From Phytophthora colocasiae (lineage: Eukaryota; Oomycota; Peronosporomycetes; Peronosporales; Peronosporaceae): a stretch of DNA of 64,000 bases. The stretch lies in NCBI GenBank assembly GCA_018806915.1, contig JAGKQI010000010.1, positions 186,001 through 250,000 on the forward strand, read 5' to 3'. Position numbers and translations under genes: made by a program. Shown here in pieces: positions 18,889 to 28,196 of this stretch. The notes under the pieces were generated by a model. The model saw only the letters and a program-made list of their open reading frames with translations, did no database searches and had not been told where the DNA came from. Numbering within the stretch: position 1 is the stretch's first letter; each line of letters opens with the position of its first letter.

Positions 18889-20842
18889 TAGCATCCCAAC
18901 CATGTACCAGGTAGAAAGGCGTTTCCAGACGGGTGGCATCGAATGATGTGTTCAGGGCAAACATCAGACGTTCGGCGTGATCATCCCAGTCACTTTGATC
19001 AGCTTCAGAGATATATGCCTTAATCGCGCGCACCACAGTCTGTACTGATCTCTCTTGCTGGCCGTTGGCTTGAGGCCGGTACCCTAGAGTAGCTCGTTGT
19101 CTGCTACCCAAGAGTTCCCTGAAACACTTGAACACCTCACTCATAAAGCGGGGATCTTGATCATGACGAATCAGAGAGCTAGCACCAAAGTTTCTGAAAA
19201 CGCGTTCCTCATAAGCCTCTGCTACATCCTGAGCAGTGGTGACACTCATTGGCTTGCACATCACGTATCCTGAAAACATATCCTGGAACAGCAAGAGAAA
19301 CGTGTTTCCACGTGCGGATTTCGGCATGTGGGTCACAAAATCCATAGACACCACTTCAAATGGCCGGCTGGGCTCAATATTTCCAGGGGACGGTCCAGGA
19401 TTTGGGGGTCGCCCCTTGCCACTGGCACAGTCTACGCATTCCTTCACAAATCTCTCCACATCGGCATACATACCCAACCAGTAAAACTCCGAACTCAGCT
19501 TCTCAAAGGTTCTCCTGATTCCTTGATGTCCACCTTGGTAGTCTTCATGAGCATAGTGTAACAGGTCTGGATACAAGTCTCTGGGAACCACCAGTCTGAG
19601 TTCGTCAACATTGTCCCGGGGCCGTTCTCGAGTAGCGCGACTCAGGCGATACAGTACATCTCTAGAATCCAGAACGAAGTCCTCAGCAACTCTGGCAAGC
19701 TTCCTGACTCGGGGTCGTGGTAAATCTCCCACGTCACCTTTCAGAAACTTCATGAGTTCAACCAAGTACGGGTCCTGACTCTGATGCGCCTTGATCCGTC
19801 GCCAGCGTTCTGCCTGGAACTCCAAAGGTCCCAAAGGTTCTCGTTCGCCATCACCCTCAGGCAGATTAGCGTCAGGCGGAGCTTGGGCACGGGTTATAGT
19901 AATCAACACTCTGGCCGATCGAGGTAGGGGTGCGGATTCCGGATCAAAAACATTCTCAGACTCTGGTGACGCATTACGTTCTTCAGAGTCTGATATTTTT
20001 GACTCTTGAGCTTCCAGGTCCGGGGCTGAGCAAGGCTTCATCAGTTTCTCATGAACTTTGGATACCAGTTGCAGGTGCATGAGTTCATCCTCGTCCTGCA
20101 CCTGCCAAGCTTCCCCAAGAGTCAAAGTCTTCGAGGTCAGGTAATCCGCTGCTTGGTTAAACTCGCGCTTCACATGCATCAACTTCAGAGTCCGAAACTT
20201 GGTTTTCAGAGACTCAAATTCGGCCAACCTCCGTTGCAAGTTAGGCTGATTGCAGTTGATCAGTCCCTGAGCCTGTTGTATCGCGATGCGCGAATCTCCC
20301 ACAACCACCAACTCCTGTATTCCGTAGTCGAGTGCCATCTTCAGACCGTAATTCAGGCCACAGTATTCCGAGTCATTCACCGTGACATCCGTCAGGGGAA
20401 ACCCTCGGGCTTCCAGAACGCTCCGCCCCGGGAGTTCCCAGAGTATACACCCACAGCTTCCCAGACGGGTAGACGTCTTTGCGGCACCATCAAAACTCAG
20501 AACATAGCCCTGATAATCTGCTTCCAGCATTTCCACACCGATAGGAACTGGCGGCTTGACTCGCCCCTTGACTGGGATCAGATTTTCAGAGACTTCGTCC
20601 AGATGCTCCCTGGGGGTAATGCCCGCACCGAGTATAGCTGGGAGTCCATCTTCGTCACGCTGTACCCGGCGGATCTCCAGGTTCCACTGCGACAATTTCA
20701 TACCCCACTTGACGTTTCTGCCGTCGGTGGAGTTCGATGTCAGCAACCATTTCAGGACAGAGTATCTGGTATAGACCACAATCACCGGACTTGATTCCAC
20801 CAGAGCTCTGAAGTTTTCCAAGACTCTGAGGATCGCAATCAC
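18857..20842 (-). CDS. Gypsy B dual RNase H and integrase core
   Basis: The frame begins in the RT-proximal RNase H (IAILRVLENF, VVYTRYSVLKWLL, with TRY in place of TDH). A second RNase H with all four acidic residues follows at about residues 108-240 (YVLSFDGAAK, VNDSEYCGL, VVVGDSRIAI, NQAADYLTS), then a linker, the integrase HHCC (HYAHEDYQGGHQG, CVDCASGK) and the DDE core (VVSMDFVTH, LIRHDQDPRF, NGQQERSVQ). The last residues before 18888 are MITE-derived. The upstream junction with 20850-21587 needs a one-base frame change at about 20850: the expected YHIAEKEV is present in the other frame. Confidence 0.85.
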   Translation of the reverse strand: MIAILRVLENFRALVESSPVIVVYTRYSVLKWLLTSNSTDGRNVKWGMKLSQWNLEIRRVQRDEDGLPAILGAGITPREHLDEVSENLIPVKGRVKPPVPIGVEMLEADYQGYVLSFDGAAKTSTRLGSCGCILWELPGRSVLEARGFPLTDVTVNDSEYCGLNYGLKMALDYGIQELVVVGDSRIAIQQAQGLINCNQPNLQRRLAEFESLKTKFRTLKLMHVKREFNQAADYLTSKTLTLGEAWQVQDEDELMHLQLVSKVHEKLMKPCSAPDLEAQESKISDSEERNASPESENVFDPESAPLPRSARVLITITRAQAPPDANLPEGDGEREPLGPLEFQAERWRRIKAHQSQDPYLVELMKFLKGDVGDLPRPRVRKLARVAEDFVLDSRDVLYRLSRATRERPRDNVDELRLVVPRDLYPDLLHYAHEDYQGGHQGIRRTFEKLSSEFYWLGMYADVERFVKECVDCASGKGRPPNPGPSPGNIEPSRPFEVVSMDFVTHMPKSARGNTFLLLFQDMFSGYVMCKPMSVTTAQDVAEAYEERVFRNFGASSLIRHDQDPRFMSEVFKCFRELLGSRQRATLGYRPQANGQQERSVQTVVRAIKAYISEADQSDWDDHAERLMFALNTSFDATRLETPFYLVHGWDATVRAKSIGPP

Positions 20843-20849
20843 TTCCTTC

Positions 20850-21587
20850 TCAGCGATATGATACCTCGTTCAGGACACGACCCGTGAACCGGACCGGGTG
20901 TATTATTCCCTCATATTCTTGTCCCAAGACTGCTGAAGCAGCCCAAGGGTTCGCATGCGGAATGACAACAAACGGTCTGGTTCGGTCTGGATGTCTGAGT
21001 AGTGGAGTAGAGACTATCTTGCGTTTCAGAATTTCGAACGCCTCTTTCGCACGAGTCAGGTCTCGTCCAGCACGAATCTGCTCGTCCGTCAGCTCATAGA
21101 GGGTAGCAGCAATCACCGGTAAATCCTCAATAAACTTGTTGTAATAGTTGAGGCTTCCCATGAAACTCTGAACTCCCTTCAACGTAGACGGAAATGGCAG
21201 TTCTTCAACTCCTTTGACAATCTTAGGTGTTGCCCTCAGACCCTCGGCACTGATTTCGTGGGATAGGTACGGTATCGACAACTTCCCGAACTCGCTCTTG
21301 GGCAAACTCACAGAAATGTTCCAATAGCGAAGCCTGAAAAGCAGGGCATTCAAATCGTCACATAATTGGTCCCAAGTCGGTGCTCCATGTGCGATGTCGT
21401 CGATGTATGAACTCCTCCCCAGGACTGGGCCCATGCACGTGGGAACAGGAATGTTCCTCTGAAAGACGGTCATCTGACTTGTGAGGGTTGGCATCTCTGA
21501 AATCGGAGTATGGTTCTCAGAGTCTGAAAGATGCTTTTTAGAGTCCTGAGGCTGGAGTTGCAGAAATTTCCAGAACCTCCGCATCAA
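20850..21587 (-). pseudogene. Gypsy B RT C-terminal part (motif YIDD to RNase H), frameshifted
   Basis: The frame carries an acidic insert, the RT catalytic motif (LGRSSYIDDIAHGAP), the RT thumb (LPKSEFGKLSIPYLSHEIS, VQSFMGSLNYYNKFIEDL) and the start of the first RNase H (FVVIPHANPWAASAVLGQEY). The first catalytic Asp of that RNase H is lost (PHANPW in place of TDAS). It is preceded and followed by one-base frame changes (about 21545 and about 20850). Each frame is conserved in content, so the lesions are recent. Confidence 0.8.
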
Positions 21588-21589
21588 CT

Positions 21590-21895
21590 TCAGCTTCTTC
21601 TTCTGGTGACAGTCTCACGAATCCCCACAGGCAATTGTCTAACATAGCTTGATACACAAGAGGGGCGTTCTTCCAGACCAAACGGCATCCTTACCCACTG
21701 AAAATGTCCAAACGGGCAGATGAAAGCTGATATCAGTCGTGCGCGCTCCGTCATCCTGATCGCCCAGAAACCACTAGCCATATCCAGGCTCATGAACCAC
21801 ATGGCAGCCTCAAAACCAATTAAGAGATCGTCAATAAGAGGTAGAGGTAACGTGACAGTTGAATGAAGCCATTCACGATGCGATAGTCGATGCAC
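21590..21895 (-). pseudogene. Gypsy B RT palm fragment (motifs A and B), frameshifted
   Basis: A short open piece of RT: motif A (MSLDMASGFWAIRM) and the start of motif B (WVRMPFGLE). The expected FGLKNAP is recovered by removing one G near 21675, so the lesion is a single-base insertion. The true protein then reads VRLSPEEEAEVDAEV, the beginning of the acidic insert before YIDD. Confidence 0.8.
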
Positions 21896-23802
21896 ATTCG
21901 TATGTCAACACCATTCTTCTTGAGAACGATCACAATAGGAGATGCCCACGGGGAGTTAGAGTACTCAATCAAACCAGTTTCCAGGAGTTTCTTTAGAAGC
22001 TCGTATACCTTCAGCATGAGATGAGGGGCGACGGATCTCGGACGTTGAGCTACCGGTTTGGCATCTCCCACATCCAGATCACAGACCACACCTCTTGCCG
22101 GTGCGGGTGCTGCATTACCATCTCCCAGGAATATTTTCCTGTGGTACCTCAGAATATCACGCAGTTTCTTCTCCATTTCTGGGGTCGTCTTTCCTGGTTC
22201 TCCAACATCAGCGCTGTCGATATCACACTCTGGTGTCAATTCTTCCAGCTCAGGCAACATGACCAGTTGGTCGCGTAATTGAGCGAGGAGTTCCGTGCCT
22301 TCTCGCATATATACACCCGGCTCCAAGTCCAATTCTTCATTCGTAACATTCATGCACCGCTCGTATTCCACTCGTAATTTTTCCACAGGCGTTCCAGGCA
22401 TCCCCTGAATAGGAATATCCCAGGATTCATCCATTAGGTCGAAATCGTCCGCGGGTAACTCAGGGGTCTGAGAGTCACCTAATATACACTCAGGCTTTGA
22501 GTCAAGGCCGTCTCCGGCAATAACAACGGACGAGTCACCAGGGTCTGTATGTGGAGTACTTTCAGAGGATGTTTCCAAATCTCTGGTATCTGTACTAATG
22601 TCCGCACTTCCCGTTGACTCGCCGGAGCAACCATTCTCCGTCTGGGTGAATGCATCCAGGGCGAAGCGTACTCGTTTCACGGTCGGTGGTGACTCTGGTT
22701 TCACGAACTGCACTCGAGCGTTGTCAAACCTTGGACGTTGCAGTATTTCAGTCGGCCATGGGTAGTCCGGGCGATCTACACACGGGGGCTGCGGCATCAA
22801 AGCCTCCAACTCCGCCTCTCTCTTCATACGTTTCTTAGTCTCTGGTGACGGGGTGCTTTCCAGAATCAGAACTTCCCAATCACGATAGGCAGCGGAACCT
22901 GGACGCACGAAACGTCCATGCCTTGGGAAGAAACCATATTCCACGATCCTCGCGACATCAGAAAGTTCATTGACCCACGTGTTTTTATCAGAGATGTTTA
23001 CCACGCGAACGGCCACGGGCCAAGATCGGGCCGCATAGATCAGCTGGGTAACCCAGCGGTCACCGCGTCCGGCCCACACGACTTCCCTCTGGGGGTTCGT
23101 TGGCCCATAGTCAATTCGGACAATGAACTCCTCGCCCGGACTCAGAAGGACAGCCTCGCTTGGTCTAACCGGCCTGTTACGACCAATGTGATCACCAGGT
23201 TCCCAATTACACATCATCACCACTACCTCGTCTGGTAACGACACCAGACCTTCACGAGCACTAATTCTCACTCCAGCAGCAAACATAAAACCCATTCCCA
23301 GAAGCACGTCAATTCCTTCACTGATATTCGCGACCCAAACATCCACAATATATACCACTCTTGGCCCAAGCGTCAACTTGATCTCAGCGCTGGCACCGAT
23401 ATAGGTTGGAACACCACCCATCCCCGACACTTTGGTCTGCTTGTGCGACTTGAGTCTGAGTCCGAGCTTACGCGCAAAGTCGTAACTCAGAATATTTATG
23501 GTCGCACCAGTATCCAAGAGAATCTTGGTCCGATGGTCATTCACAGCACCATACACCATCACCACATCCCTCTTTGACCGATCAGGGTAGTTATCTTCCC
23601 ACCAGCCATAACACTCGCCATCCTTCAACCTGAACGACACTGAGTCGTCTGGTGTCGGGTCGGCGTCGTCGGCGATCTCAGGTAGCTCGTTCCCTGAGTT
23701 TCCAGAGGGTATGGTCGATTCTTGGGCAAAAGTAGTCATGCATTGTTGAGTGTTATCGTGAATCTTTCTCAGCTCTGGCCCTACACACTCTAGAACACAC
23801 AA
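21820..23802 (-). CDS. Gypsy B protease and RT N-terminal part
   Basis: The pol frame is already open upstream, across the gag stop, and can be entered by -1 frameshifting at 23859-23865. Contents: an aspartic protease (ILLDTGATINILSYDFARKLG, then DVLLGMGFM), a long acidic linker, and RT fingers (SPWASPIVIVLKKNGVDIR, MCIDYRIVNGF). At about 21845 the frame shifts and ends in an unrelated tail; the true continuation (PLPLIDDLLIGFEAAMW) lies in the next frame. The first codon of the listed range is not ATG, which fits synthesis as a gag-pol fusion. Confidence 0.82.
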   Translation of the reverse strand: MCVLECVGPELRKIHDNTQQCMTTFAQESTIPSGNSGNELPEIADDADPTPDDSVSFRLKDGECYGWWEDNYPDRSKRDVVMVYGAVNDHRTKILLDTGATINILSYDFARKLGLRLKSHKQTKVSGMGGVPTYIGASAEIKLTLGPRVVYIVDVWVANISEGIDVLLGMGFMFAAGVRISAREGLVSLPDEVVVMMCNWEPGDHIGRNRPVRPSEAVLLSPGEEFIVRIDYGPTNPQREVVWAGRGDRWVTQLIYAARSWPVAVRVVNISDKNTWVNELSDVARIVEYGFFPRHGRFVRPGSAAYRDWEVLILESTPSPETKKRMKREAELEALMPQPPCVDRPDYPWPTEILQRPRFDNARVQFVKPESPPTVKRVRFALDAFTQTENGCSGESTGSADISTDTRDLETSSESTPHTDPGDSSVVIAGDGLDSKPECILGDSQTPELPADDFDLMDESWDIPIQGMPGTPVEKLRVEYERCMNVTNEELDLEPGVYMREGTELLAQLRDQLVMLPELEELTPECDIDSADVGEPGKTTPEMEKKLRDILRYHRKIFLGDGNAAPAPARGVVCDLDVGDAKPVAQRPRSVAPHLMLKVYELLKKLLETGLIEYSNSPWASPIVIVLKKNGVDIRMCIDYRIVNGFIQLSRYLYLLLTIS

Positions 23803-23817
23803 CTCTGGGGTAACGCC

Positions 23818-23865
23818 ATGCCCGGCGCGTTTCGGATCCCCATCCGACGGGCATATTAGTTTAAC
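23818..23865 (-). promoter_or_regulatory. Candidate -1 frameshift signal at the gag/pol junction of B
   Basis: The minus strand reads CCG TTA AAC TAA. The heptamer G TTA AAC (23865-23859) is identical to that of element A, and the stop follows directly. After four bases (TAAT) a hairpin starts: outer arm ATGCCCG (23854-23848) with CGGGCAT (23824-23818), inner arm CGGAT (23846-23842) with ATCCG (23837-23833), loop GGGG. Spacer and two-stem plan equal those of A while the stem bases differ. Confidence 0.7.
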
Positions 23866-26800
23866 GGCTTCCCAGAGTCCGCCTCATCACTCAGGAGTTT
23901 CTCCCGTAGGTGGTTCGGCATGTCCTTGAGTGCACCTTGTCGAGCGAGTTGCTTGAGTGCTTCCAGAGTTTTCAAATCTTCACAGGGTTTTCCAGGGTGT
24001 ACTCTTCCACATACTTCACAGGGTGGCATCCGACACATTCGACTCGGGTGTCCCTTTTCCTGACATCGGTCACACGTGACGTCTCTCCAGCAATCTTCTT
24101 CTGAGTGTCCTGAGCGTTGACATTTTTCACAGAACTTGTTCCAGTAACCACCATTCTCATGACGCCTTTGATGGAACCCCTGACCTGACGATCCAGACGG
24201 GGACTGGGGCGGCGGACGCCATCCCATGTTATCCATCACTCGATATACCTCATTCGTCAGAGTCTGCGTCCAATCTGCACTTGGTGGAGCCTTTGAATTG
24301 TTCGAAGATGCCTGCGCAGTACTTTCATCACGGGTAGACTCTGAAGTCGCACTTGGAGTTCTGGAATCACCCGTCTGATCTCTGGTATCCTGATTGGATT
24401 TCAGAGCTTCCTTATGATTTTCTGAGTCTTCAGAGTCATAGTCTTCAGAATCCATATCTCTTGCGACATAAGTCCGATGCACACGCTTGGGCTTGAACTG
24501 TCCTCGCGGAATATTGTCAGCCCGGAAGTCTCGAGACTTGGCAGGGGTCATTTCTTGGTCACCAGTTCGCCACACATCTTCATCTTGCTGCAACGCATAT
24601 TCCAAGTCTGAAATTCGCCGAAATCTCTGACCTTGCAGCGACGTTTTCAGGCGCGCATCCTTAAGCTTCGTGATGAATCGCAGTACATGCTTCTCAAGAC
24701 GCTTGGACGACTTCCGGAAATCGATGTCAGCTTTTCCAGCGGCAGAATTAAGTCGGTAGAAAAATTCAAGCGGAGTCTCAGAGTCTTTCATAGCCATAGT
24801 GAAGTATCTCTCAGAATACGATGACCGAGCTTTGCAATAACGTTTCTTGAACTCTGAAGACAGTTCTTTCCAGTCACGGGACACACTTTTGGGTAGCTGG
24901 TTAAACCAGTCTCGCGCAGACACAGGGAGCTTCAACTTAAGTTCCTGGATGCGCGTCTTAGTCGACCAACCTCCTTGAGAAGCCATATTCGTAAACCGCT
25001 CCCACCAGTGGACACGTTCCCTGAGGGTAGCTCTGGGGTCGAATTCCCCAAGGTTGTTCGAGTTCATGAACGGCCTTAGCGTCAGAAGTGTGGTTCCGGC
25101 TTGTGCTTGAGTTGCTGCCGTCAGATTCACCACTTCACCTGGCTCTGAGTCCTCCGATGACGAGCTCGCAGAGTCTGAGCTTGAATTGTCAGAGTCTCCA
25201 CCAGAGTCTGGTGCTCTATCATGACGCTTCGCTCTGCGAGACGCTCTTCGATCTCCATTAGGCCGTCTATCTTCAGTTTTCTGCGGCGGATCTCGTCTCG
25301 GAGTAGGCGCACGTCTAGTATCGCCCTTGGTCTCTGTCACCGAAGTCGCTCGAGTCACCTGGGTGGCCGTAGCAGTAGTAGCGCCGCCATTCCTCTCAGG
25401 CTTCACTCGCTTCGTCCCCGTGCTTCGTGCAGGGGTGCCTTGCTGGAAGGTTGCAACCTCTCGAGATTCCGTCTTGAGAGCCGGTGAATGTGACATGGGT
25501 TCAACCTCAACCCTTCTTGCGTCACTTCTGATTTCTGACCCGGATACTGGATACATAGTTGCAGCTTCAGGGTTGCCTGTTTGTAACGCTTGGTTTGAAG
25601 TTGCTGAATCAGGGTGACCGACCCTTCGCGCTTCTTGAACTTGGGATAATGTCGCCCGAAGGTTTCTCAACTGACCGGCTTGGAACCGTTGCATGTTCTG
25701 AGAACTTTCTTTCTCCCTGTCGCGCTCGGCTTCCATGACTTTCATTCGCTGTCGTAAGGCTTCCATTTGAGAAATCCAGTCCCGTTTCATCTCGTCAGTC
25801 GCACGCGCACGTTCGGCTTCAATCTCAGCCTCTCTTTGTCGCCAGCGTTCAGCAAACACTGATTCCAGCCGTTGATTTTCAGAGTTCTGGAGCTCCGTTT
25901 TCAGAGTTTCCAACTCTGCCGCGCTGCGATTCCTGAGCTTGCTTTCAGATACCAGACTTCTGCGTTCTTCAGCATCGTCGGCGCGTCTCTCAGCCTCCAG
26001 CCTCGCGTTTTCTGACTTCAACAAGCGCTCGGTGAGCGTCTGAATTTCGCGTCTTGCCTCCAAGTCACGTTGCTCTCGACGACGATCGCGTTCCATGGTC
26101 TCCAAGCGTTCTCGGGCCAAAAACTCCATCTGCGCTTGCTCCATCCGGCTTTGCCACTCCTGCTGTTGCCTCATGATGTTCAACTCGATCTGGGCAGGCC
26201 CTGATCTCTGAGAGCTTCGAGCTTCAGACTTCGTACGACTCGACGCGATGGAACTCAAACGTCGGGACGGTGGTCTCGGAAGGTCTTCACTCTTCACACT
26301 TTGGCGGTGGCTCTGGTGACTTTCGCTTTGGGTGGAGGCAGATACAGGCAGGATCTCCGGAGACAATTGTTTGAAATCCCGTGAAGAACTTCCGAAAGAC
26401 ACCTGGTTTCCAGACCCCGCACCCGGCACCTCTGGTCTCTCTTCCGGCATGTCGACATCCTCGGACTCTGGTTTCACTGGTAACAGCGTTCGCGTCACTT
26501 GGATCCCCATGCCTTCAGAGACTGTTCCTCCTACATCAGCGCCTTGAGCGATTAACGCCAGACTTCCTGTGGGCGGCGGCATATGTGATGCCGCCCCTCG
26601 ACTCATGGACATCAAGGACGAGTCCGTAGAGCTTCCGCGTGAAGTCTGGAATCCCGACGACTGGTCATCCGAGGTCCCAATGACACTGGGAATTGGTACA
26701 TCTGACATCCGAGTCTGAGAGATGCTGTGATCTTCGGACATTGGATTTTCAGACTCCGGTCGCGTGTTATCAGAGCGACTCTCGTACTGCGGCAGTGAAG

Positions 26801-28103
26801 ACAGCGATGGCGTCGATAAAGCTGACGGTGTCGACGGGATTTGTGGGCGCGGCGGTCTCTGCTGTAAGCGCTTGGACTGCGGCGGCTCGTCACTGCTGGA
26901 ACCATCAGAGCTGTGCGTCACTCGGAGTCCGGTTACCCGGAGTCGCATGATCAGCCGTTGTCCTTGTAGGTCAGCATTTTCGTCAGGTAATACACCGTTT
27001 GCTTCGTTCTTGTCAGCTGTGTCTTCTTGCTTCATGCTTTCTGGGAGTCGGCAAACTTGTAACCTGGCGGTCACTGTGGCCCACTCAACCAATTCTACTG
27101 CGAGTCGACTCTGAAGTTCGGACGCCACACTGCGTACTTGAGACCCAACGACGGCTGACGCCTGCGTCTGGGGCCAGGTTGGGAGGAGATTCTGGAATTC
27201 GAATCCTGCCTCGTACAACATTGTCTGAAGAACAGCCACACACTCCGGTGCTGTCAACGTGCTCATCGGAATCTCAACATAAGACAGGTCTTGGATCCAA
27301 CCAAAACCATGACGCCTCGCGTGAAACTCGGCGATCCACATATCCTCGGGGAAAACGGAGGAACATCGCCACTTGATGTAGTCGCCGGTCGCTGTAGCAG
27401 CTTTCTGGAAAGCATCAGCACTAGGCTTCATCGTCGGCCACATATATTCGATGCTTGGCGGGACGACCTTGCCTGTGTCCATATCTCTCCAACGGCGGAA
27501 CTCACGGCGCACATACCTCAGAGCTCGTTCCCCGTCAAGCGAATCAGCCCTCCCAGACTCATCAGACGGTGTCTTCAGAGACCCTTCAGACTTGATCGCC
27601 ATGTCATCAGACATTGGTGCGTCTTCAGACTTTGGGGACCGTGGAACATGTTCTTCAGAGAGTCCGGGTTCTGGTTTCACTTCATCCACGGACTGGCCGG
27701 AAGTTGCCGAATCTGAACACAGATCGATCACTTCCGGGGACTCAACCATATCGGCGCCTCCCTCAGACGCCTCATCACCACCCTCGCGGGCAGTGGTCGC
27801 CTCGTCACCAGAAGCTTCGACTTCTGACGAGCCTTCAGAACCTTGTTCACCAGGGACAGCAGGTGTCTCTTGAGCTTCTGGTTCCTCGGCAGGCTGGTCT
27901 TCGACCGCCGGTTCTGGGACGCTCACATTCTCAGCTGCCTTCTTCTCTCGCGCAGCTCTCCTCTTCTCGCGGGCCGCCTTCTGGATAGCATCCAAGTCTG
28001 GTTGCTCTTCAGGCGACAAACCTTGTAGACGCTTGGATTGACGTGTCGGATTGCTCCGACCACGACCACGGCGTCCTCCTCTCGTAGATCCTGGCGTAAC
28101 CAT
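23856..28103 (-). CDS. Gypsy B Gag, 1415 aa, with long N-terminal extension
   Basis: The first in-frame ATG is at 28103 (MVTPGSTRGGRRGRGR), 73 nt after the primer-binding site; the frame is open from 28166. The first 650 residues or so are acidic/Ser/Pro-rich and probably disordered. A coiled coil follows (about residues 650-850, rich in ERxRREQRDLEARRE-type heptads), then a capsid-like helical domain (about 1030-1180, including LPVSARDWFNQLPKSVSRD and SETPLEFFYRLNSAAGKAD), and three zinc knuckles near the end: CEKCQRSGHSEEDC, CDRCQEKGHPSRMC and CEVCGRVHPGKPC. This is more than twice the usual Gypsy Gag length. It is intact, unlike the pol of the same copy. Confidence 0.85.
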   Translation of the reverse strand: MVTPGSTRGGRRGRGRSNPTRQSKRLQGLSPEEQPDLDAIQKAAREKRRAAREKKAAENVSVPEPAVEDQPAEEPEAQETPAVPGEQGSEGSSEVEASGDEATTAREGGDEASEGGADMVESPEVIDLCSDSATSGQSVDEVKPEPGLSEEHVPRSPKSEDAPMSDDMAIKSEGSLKTPSDESGRADSLDGERALRYVRREFRRWRDMDTGKVVPPSIEYMWPTMKPSADAFQKAATATGDYIKWRCSSVFPEDMWIAEFHARRHGFGWIQDLSYVEIPMSTLTAPECVAVLQTMLYEAGFEFQNLLPTWPQTQASAVVGSQVRSVASELQSRLAVELVEWATVTARLQVCRLPESMKQEDTADKNEANGVLPDENADLQGQRLIMRLRVTGLRVTHSSDGSSSDEPPQSKRLQQRPPRPQIPSTPSALSTPSLSSLPQYESRSDNTRPESENPMSEDHSISQTRMSDVPIPSVIGTSDDQSSGFQTSRGSSTDSSLMSMSRGAASHMPPPTGSLALIAQGADVGGTVSEGMGIQVTRTLLPVKPESEDVDMPEERPEVPGAGSGNQVSFGSSSRDFKQLSPEILPVSASTQSESHQSHRQSVKSEDLPRPPSRRLSSIASSRTKSEARSSQRSGPAQIELNIMRQQQEWQSRMEQAQMEFLARERLETMERDRRREQRDLEARREIQTLTERLLKSENARLEAERRADDAEERRSLVSESKLRNRSAAELETLKTELQNSENQRLESVFAERWRQREAEIEAERARATDEMKRDWISQMEALRQRMKVMEAERDREKESSQNMQRFQAGQLRNLRATLSQVQEARRVGHPDSATSNQALQTGNPEAATMYPVSGSEIRSDARRVEVEPMSHSPALKTESREVATFQQGTPARSTGTKRVKPERNGGATTATATQVTRATSVTETKGDTRRAPTPRRDPPQKTEDRRPNGDRRASRRAKRHDRAPDSGGDSDNSSSDSASSSSEDSEPGEVVNLTAATQAQAGTTLLTLRPFMNSNNLGEFDPRATLRERVHWWERFTNMASQGGWSTKTRIQELKLKLPVSARDWFNQLPKSVSRDWKELSSEFKKRYCKARSSYSERYFTMAMKDSETPLEFFYRLNSAAGKADIDFRKSSKRLEKHVLRFITKLKDARLKTSLQGQRFRRISDLEYALQQDEDVWRTGDQEMTPAKSRDFRADNIPRGQFKPKRVHRTYVARDMDSEDYDSEDSENHKEALKSNQDTRDQTGDSRTPSATSESTRDESTAQASSNNSKAPPSADWTQTLTNEVYRVMDNMGWRPPPQSPSGSSGQGFHQRRHENGGYWNKFCEKCQRSGHSEEDCWRDVTCDRCQEKGHPSRMCRMPPCEVCGRVHPGKPCEDLKTLEALKQLARQGALKDMPNHLREKLLSDEADSGKPLN

Positions 28104-28175
28104 CTTGAATATAGACGCTTGACAGGAAACTTTCTCTTCTTGTACTCTCAAATCCGGTGATATCACGATTCCAAA

Positions 28176-28194
28176 GATCCGGGCACGCGCACCA
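28176..28194 (-). other. Primer-binding site of element B
   Basis: Identical to the 19-base primer site of element A, and 2 nt from the 5' LTR. The shared site supports common ancestry and use of the same host tRNA. Confidence 0.85.
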
Positions 28195-28196
28195 GT

